Program-made: the position numbers and the translations under genes
Shown: positions 57,312 to 64,000 of the stretch, one piece after another
Numbering within the stretch: the first letter of the stretch is position 1
How the letters are laid out: each line of letters starts with the position of its first letter
Notes under the pieces: model-generated
Databases searched by the model: none
Seen by the model: only the letters and a program-made list of their open reading frames with translations
Told to the model about the DNA's origin: nothing
Assembly: GCA_018398805.1 (NCBI GenBank)
Contig: JAGFBZ010002379.1
Location: 1,116,001 to 1,180,000, forward strand
Direction: 5' to 3'
Length of the DNA stretch: 64,000 bases
DNA from: Hirundichthys speculiger
Lineage: Eukaryota; Chordata; Actinopteri; Beloniformes; Exocoetidae

Positions 57312-58218
57312 TAGAGCTGGGCAAGGATTAAAAATTTTTAATCGCGATTAATCGCATGATTTCCCTGATTAATCACGATTAATCGCATTGTATACGGAAA
57401 ATCAAATAATGAATTCAAAAGTAGTGTAAAGGTCACTTTTATTTAAATGTTCTGCTGCCATATGAACTAAAGTGCCATAACATTTGTTGTTCAAACACTT
57501 TTAACATCAGTACTTGTCAGTAACACATATTTAGTGTAAATCTCATCTTAAAAAATGTCACATAAAGTAAAGCTTATTGCCACTGCCAGGGCATTAATGT
57601 CATCCTGTTTTTTGATCTCACAGAATCTTCTGACGCTCATTTCCGAGCATTGCAGGACACCCATCTGCTGCAACATGCAGGAAATTTCAGGTGTCAAACC
57701 GCTGTTGAATAAATCATTCATCCAACTACCGTATTGGCCCGAATACAGGAGGATATTTTAATCTAGAAGTCATATTCTCAAAAATGGGGGTCGTTTTATA
57801 ATCGAGGACTGAACTTTCTATTGTCATTACACATCTGGGCCACTAGATGGAGCCGTACTGAAGTAACCAGTAAGCAAATAGCAAGACCGTGAACACATGG
57901 CGCAGATCTGATGTAAAATGGAGGAATGACGGGAAAGTTTTGTTGCAGTCCAGTTTTTTTTTTTAGACAGAATTGTTAATATTGCTACCTGAGTTGCTAC
58001 CCGAACTGTAAAGTACACTGATTTTTACTGCTCTCCAAGTCTGTTGTAGCTTTTCTGCATGTTTACCTGCCAATTATCTTCCGGTTCCGCAGCAGCCAGA
58101 AACAGACTTTTCAAAACAAAAAGCACGTGAGCAACATGCGTTAACGTGCAATAAAATAAATGTCGGCATTAATAAATTAATGAGTTAATGCGATACTGCG
58201 TTAACTTGCCCAGCCCTA
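57312..58218. mobile_element. 907-bp hAT MITE with 14-bp inverted ends and exact 8-bp duplication
   Basis: The ends are TAGAGCTGGGCAAG and, inverted, TAGGGCTGGGCAAG (one mismatch). GTTATAAA is duplicated exactly at 57304-57311 and 58219-58226. The left end holds tandem GATTAATCGC units (ATCGCGATTAATCGC). About 57727-57810 carries CCGTATTGGCCCGAATACAG and GGGTCGTTTTATAATCG, resembling another, nested fish repeat. It has no transposase. Confidence 0.9.
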
Positions 58219-61200
58219 GTTATAAATAAAACATGAAGCTTTAGTAACACTGAAGCTGCATGTTTTCTTCTTTCTCTTCTGCTCTTGCTTTTACGACTTA
58301 GAGGAATGAAATGTAATGTAACAACATTTGCAATTGTCATGTTCCACTGAGGCAGAAACTCACAGATAAATAAACTTATACTATGATTTTATGTCTGCTG
58401 TAAATTATGATCATGCATAGATGGAGAATCATTTACATCGGCATCGAGATCCATCTTACATTTTGAGAAATTTCCACACTTGACTCCATTTAACAAGAAC
58501 AGTGAAAGTTAATTGTTAATGTTTCTTTTTGGTTGTGTTTGGAAACAGGACTTATATGCCCTCAGTGGCTTATGTTTTAAGACTCATTCAATAAATGCCC
58601 CTGCTGTTCCCAGTCAAAACATTACAGAGCTCTAGTTTCTGGTGCTGCTTTTATGCTTTATGATGGGTGAACCCTCCAAAGTTTCCCACCACAAGCTCAC
58701 TTGGGCCATTGAGTTTAATTAGAAAGATCAGATGATTAATGTCTGTGTCTAATATCTTCTGTGTGTTAACTGAATATTGCCATCAGTATGTGATGGGGCT
58801 ACTACAAATGGAATTGCACACAGGTTGCATTTTTTTTCTTTGAGTGGGTGTAGCTGTTGGTCAGATGGACCAAGTTGCTGTGCCAGCATTCCATAAGACA
58901 GCTGAGAGGAGAGGAGATGAATCCCTGCACGAAGTGACTGAAGAGCAGCAGAAATTCACTCTGCCCACTTCAACATGGCGCAAACACTCATTCAGTAGGA
59001 CTGTAACTTTTTTAACTTTTTTGTTTGTTTAGTTAATGTGGAGTAGCTCTTATAGATTTTCATTATTTCATACAGAATTTAACAATATCCATTACTTTTG
59101 ACAGAAATTTCATACACTGATTTTAAACATGTGGTTACAGGTTTTTCCAAAGGCTGATTGTTTTGTGTCTTCATCACGTTGTTGGATCAGTATTAGAAAC
59201 GTTTCACAGCCCTCACTCAGTGTGCAGTCAGAATGATATTTTCAGTTGTGCTTCTTTAACCACTTATAATCATTGTCCTTCTCATTATTGATGGATGCTG
59301 AATGAAATATGGCGCCTTAAAGGAAAGGGGGTTTATTTGCAGTGGAACTTTCAGCTTTCAATAGGTCTGCTGCCTTTCTCTTGGTGCATTTTCAGGTTTT
59401 GACATTGTGTAGCTTTATTTATAATTTGTCTCATACATCTGGCAATAACACTTAAGATGCATTTTACATTATATCAAATTTGGCTGTCATTCCCATATCA
59501 GAATAGTCTTGAACAGAATACACTTTCTTTTCCTTTGGTACTAAATATGAGGTTACATCCATGTTTCATCATTGATTTTAACCACAAAACAGTTGCTTTG
59601 AGAAATGTGAAATTAATCTCTTGTCCAGGCTAATCTTTTGCCCAAGATATGTTTGTGATGTTGGGGTTTGTCAAGTTTTAAGAAATAATTTTGCTCACTA
59701 ATTTAATTTTTCATCCCAGTTGTAATTTGGAGAGAAGAGAATGCAATATGTCTGATAAAAATCCCTCAGAGACTTGGCATATAATCTCCTATTCCTGTCA
59801 AGGGATTAATATTTGTTTTAGAACAGGGAAAAAAAGTCATGTGAAATCATTTTTATTTCTTTTTTTTATTGGAAGAGCTTTGCAAAGACCTTTGGTTAAC
59901 CTTTTGTTGTCTTTAAAACCTGTTTCATCTTCATGAGCTGCAACCCAATCCCCTATCATCCATGTCCGCTCAGGCATCAGCATCGTTGTTGACCACTTGT
60001 CGTCATTTGTGATGTGCGCGCTTTCACATAAATTATCTGAACTCACCTTAAGAGTTTGGACTGATGAGAGCAAAATAAGGAAGGTTTATTTGTTTTGCTG
60101 TTGACGTTTACACTTCTGTTTGTTCTAGTATATCTATGCATTTCAATAGATGCACCATGTAGACTTGGGCTATTTTGGGCCACATCTTAAGCTATCAAAT
60201 GTGTCAAGAACAAGGTCAGACAGATGCTCAGTTTTAGTGTGTGATACTACTTGGAGCTGGAACTACAAGCAAGTTCATTTATGATACAGAGGCTGGGGTA
60301 CCAAAGTAGTGGAAATAAAAGCATGCAAGAGCTCGCCAGCTGCAATGAAAACAAGTTTCCATCACCCTTTCTTTTCTGTCTCATTCCCAGCTTTTCATAG
60401 TGGATATAATGACCACAATGCTTTTGTATTAAACTATATTTTGCATGGATCAAAGTTTCTGAACGGAAATGCTCAGACCTATATTTAATTAAGTGTAGAA
60501 AAAAACATACTAAATTGCATGTTGTTATTTTTATGGATGTTCCAAACCAATCATTTAAATATAGGAACTAATGTTTGATGCGATGCACACTTACTGTCAG
60601 AAATATTTTTATATTTACAGACTAAACAGAAATTCCACAGAACAATGTTTACATGACAAAATCTTGATATCTTCTTAAGGAGCTGTTTACTACAGTAGCC
60701 ACTAGCAGCGCATGGTATTATGGCTAACCTTGAATACTTGAAACGAGAAATCAGTTCATGTTAACCATGAATATGTTCTTCATGCAGTGCTTCATGCAAC
60801 AAAATAAATCAGAAAATAAATGGACATCAGAAAATTTGACTTCAATGCCCAAATTCTATTTTTATCTAGTTATTTAAACAGTGTCTGAAGTTTGCTGGGA
60901 TGTCAGTTGCACGACACTAAAATGGAACTGAAAATAGATAAAAGAACTAAGTTTTATGTCTTATGTGACTATACTTGTAGTGCTGCAAAAATAACCCCTC
61001 TGGAACATGAGTCCTTTGTTTCTTTGAGATCAAAACTTCTTTTGACAATCTGGTGCTTTTGCATTGCAGCGCATTTGGATATTGAACAGGGCAGGCAGCA
61101 AGTCACTAGGAGTCCATCCAGTCTTCATGAGAACTGAGCTTCCAAGACAGGCTTGATTTAAAAAAAAAAAAAAAAAAAAAGAAAGAAAAAAACTCAGCAA

Positions 61201-61944
61201 GTTGTCAAGGAAATGATGGGCCAAAACAGATTTTTTTTTCTGCAAATTGTCTTACAGCATTTTTTGTCACCTGAAAGCTGTGAGATATGCCTTACAGGAG
61301 AAATGTATATTAGCACTTTCTCTGCATTCCCTCTGCATAGTGTGCTGTCAGATGTCATTTATCATGAGATGGCACTAAACATAGAAAATGTGGTTTGCCT
61401 GTTGAGAGAAGTTTGAAATTCAGCTTTCTGCAGTCAATTGTTTGTATGTGTTACTCAGTTTTGAACTGAATCAGGGATAAGTTAGGGTTATAGTTGTCTA
61501 TTTTGAACACTAAACTTGAGTTAACATTTGAGGAAAAAAACTGTTTCTGTTTAAGTGCATTGTTTTGCTTATATTCATTCTGTGTCCTTTGAGAATCTGA
61601 CGTTAAGATCCTTATTCCATAACGTCATAGACTTAGGATTTACGTTGCTACAAATAATATATTTCACTTGCAGTCAAACAGCAAATTTTTAACTCCTCCC
61701 TCAAGCATAAAAAACTACAAGAGACAGAAAAACATGAAGTAGCATTTTTAAGATAATACACAACATTATGTGTGTTTTCACTTGTTTGCTAAAAATAGAC
61801 CCCCTGATAAATTCATGCTGATGTGTTTATGAGTTGTTGTTGGTTGAACATCTGTTTTCATTTTAATTGTGGGGTACCTGCTGAATACGGATGCAGAGAT
61901 TGGTGAGTCGGGCCTTTAGCTGGAATCAAAGACTTCATTTTAGA

Positions 61945-61985
61945 AGAGAATAGACTTTATTGTCATTTGTACAGTTACATCAGAT
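61945..61985 (+). repeat. Retroposon tail fragment
   Basis: AATAGACTTTATTGTCATTT followed by GTACAGTTACAT is a common fish LINE tail. No other part of the element is seen. Confidence 0.45.
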
Positions 61986-64000
61986 CTCTTGTGTTTTTCC
62001 CTAAGTCAAGCTTATATGATTTTAAAAAAAGATTTATTTTATTTATCTTTTATTTATATTTCTTGTGACTGCTATTGACTCAATAGTTGAGAAAGACACG
62101 GAAGTAGATATAGGCGGGACATTTTCATGCGGTAAAGGTCCTCTGGTTGGGGCTTTTGCCCAAGCCTCCTTGGATTTTCAGCCTCCCTATACGTGTACAC
62201 CTATCATTTGATCTTTTGGTCACATGTTTCTTCTGAAACTGCTGTACAGTCATGGTAGTTAAAAACATATATCTGCACAAACTTCCCCACTATTCACAAG
62301 AGACTTACCAAGTCCCAACTGCTACTTTTTCCCTCAAGGCTCGATTCAGGCTTCTCCTGAGCAAAAGGCAACAAATATCTAAGGTCGTTGTCCAACAGAG
62401 GCAGGGGACAGCAAGACACAAGCTAATTTACCATTTCACTGTTTAGTTTATAATCTCTGTGCTGCTTTTCTTGGCTTTCATATCCTACTTACTGATCTGC
62501 ACTATAATTTCTGTCTAATTAGATCTTCTCAATATTTTAGGTTAATTTTCTTTAAATGCTACTGCTTGTGATGTATTTATGGGAGGAAATCACTCTCTTA
62601 AATGAACCAGACACCAGAGTTTTTATTTTTATATCTGTCATGTTTCACTCAAGCTGTGTGACATTTTCATGCATGTTTTTCTATTGTTATTATTATTATT
62701 TCCTTTCACCAGACAAAGCCCAATGAATACATGGTTTATTGTGGCCTGTGGAAGAATTGATACTGGAATATTTAAATATAGAGGAAAGGGGGCCCAAGAT
62801 ACAAGACTTTTTTCTGCCAGTTTATCTGTTCACACTTTGTATGGACCATAACGTTCCAACACAGGCTGAATGAAGATTTTCTTGCAATGCAATTCACAAG
62901 CTGAATGGCTTTCCTAAGTAAAAAGCAGCTTAGTCACTTTGTCTTCCTTGCATACCAGTACCTATGTCCAGACCCTTGTTTGTGTTTCCTGGTCTTGTCA
63001 CTTTGTCCAAGTAGTTATTTCCTTTGCATCAAAGCTCTCTATCCTCCTCTGGCTTCTTTCTTAATCTCCTACCTTGATTTGGTCTCCACCCTGCTCTAAC
63101 TCATCTTGTCACTGAGAGCTGTCCACTTTCTCCCTGTCTGATCTCTTGACATTGGATGCCCTGCTCAGGTTTAAAGAGTACATGACCTCCTCACTGCATT
63201 AAAATGCTCTCACCAAATGTGCTTAGTGAAACTGGCTTTGCTGTGGTAATCTATCCTTGTAAAGGACTATTGCATAACACTTGGGCTCAGCTGCTACCTC
63301 AAGTCCTAGGTGTACTTGTTCACTAACTCAGAATTTTTCAAGAGAAATTTAGCCTGTACAAGGCAGGTTATTTTTGTAATCAGGGGCTAGACAAAGATTG
63401 TAAAGGATTGTAGATAGCATCCGGAAAGTTAGAAACATGCTGCTCATGTTTTTTGCTTTCAAGTAAATCCTATGAATAACGGTAATAATATTGATTCTTC
63501 TCAACAGCTGATCATATTTTAAATTAGCTCACCACTATCTAAAATCTGTCCATAATTAAATGTCACTAATATGACTGCGGCTGTTCAGACTTGTGAAATA
63601 GTGAAAATGATACAGAAATGTGAAAAGGTCCAGCCTGGTAAGAATGTCACAAATGTTGAGAAGTGACATTGGTCTCTTTCAAAAATGACACAGATGTGCT
63701 CCATTGAATGTTTCTGTTGCTGTTTAATGGAGATCAGTTCATGTCTGAAAGAGACTTGAGTCTCTGAAAATGTTTTAATTGTCCACCTTTGTTAGCTGCG
63801 TACATCAGCGTAAAATAAAAGCATAGAAACCAAACTGCACATACAGTTTCAAGGTAATTTTGGCATATAATAACTATTGCTATACAAGATGTAGTACAGT
63901 GAACACTGAACATTATCATTCTCCGCTATTTTTATCCAAGCTTTTCTGTTCTATGTTAATGTTAATTGTGTGGTTAATTAATCACACGGTTATCAGTCTC

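Larger units (their letters stand above)
53522..64000 (+). other. tulp4 intron (at least 10.5 kb, continues past the window)
   Basis: No further tulp4 exon and no other gene is recognised. The first 5 kb are rich in transposon copies, listed separately. About 58220-64000 is AT-rich DNA with only a retroposon tail near 61950 and an A tract near 61160. Confidence 0.6.

Overview
The window looks like vertebrate nuclear DNA from a ray-finned (teleost) fish. Genes are split into many short exons by GT-AG introns, there is no operon structure, microsatellites are frequent, and introns and intergenic DNA carry hAT-type and Tc1/mariner transposon copies of the kind that fill fish genomes. The species cannot be named from the sequence alone.

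Eight protein-coding loci can be assembled by splicing. (1) cep57l1, + strand, 367-7318, a centrosomal coiled-coil protein. (2) cd164, - strand, 22165-13660, the lysosomal sialomucin endolyn. (3) ppil6, - strand, 27733-23851, a divergent cyclophilin. (4) gen1, + strand, 28166-36067, the Holliday-junction resolvase, head-to-head with ppil6 with 432 bp between start codons. (5) msgn1, + strand, 37585-38016, the single-exon mesogenin bHLH factor with a TATA promoter. (6) An unrecognised 193-residue RGG/proline-rich gene, + strand, 40815-44238. (7) mrps10, - strand, 49228-47871, a mitochondrial ribosomal protein. (8) The start of tulp4, + strand: a non-coding exon ending at 51213, the first coding exon at 53271-53521, then more than 10 kb of intron to the window end. 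The order joins a block linked on human chromosome 6q21 (CEP57L1-CD164-PPIL6) to the GEN1-MSGN1 block of human 2p24.

The most unusual observations are these. A 14-nt palindrome GCTAA-N4-TTAGC lies just inside the first intron of three different genes (cep57l1, cd164, tulp4). Four genes carry small frame-breaking indels, seven in total and six of them net +1, while all other splice phases fit perfectly; this points to consensus errors more than to gene death. The RGG gene has only phase-2 introns, so its three internal exons are modular. A 500-bp near-perfect palindromic transposon sits in the last gen1 intron. Several hAT-type elements have exact 8-bp target duplications. Candidate regulatory sites fit their genes: an RFX X-box at ppil6, a CLEAR/M-box at the lysosomal gene cd164, T-box half-sites at msgn1, and twin CACGTG boxes 11 bp apart at tulp4. 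I found no previously undescribed multi-gene system. The window reads as ordinary, well-conserved teleost genes in transposon-rich DNA.
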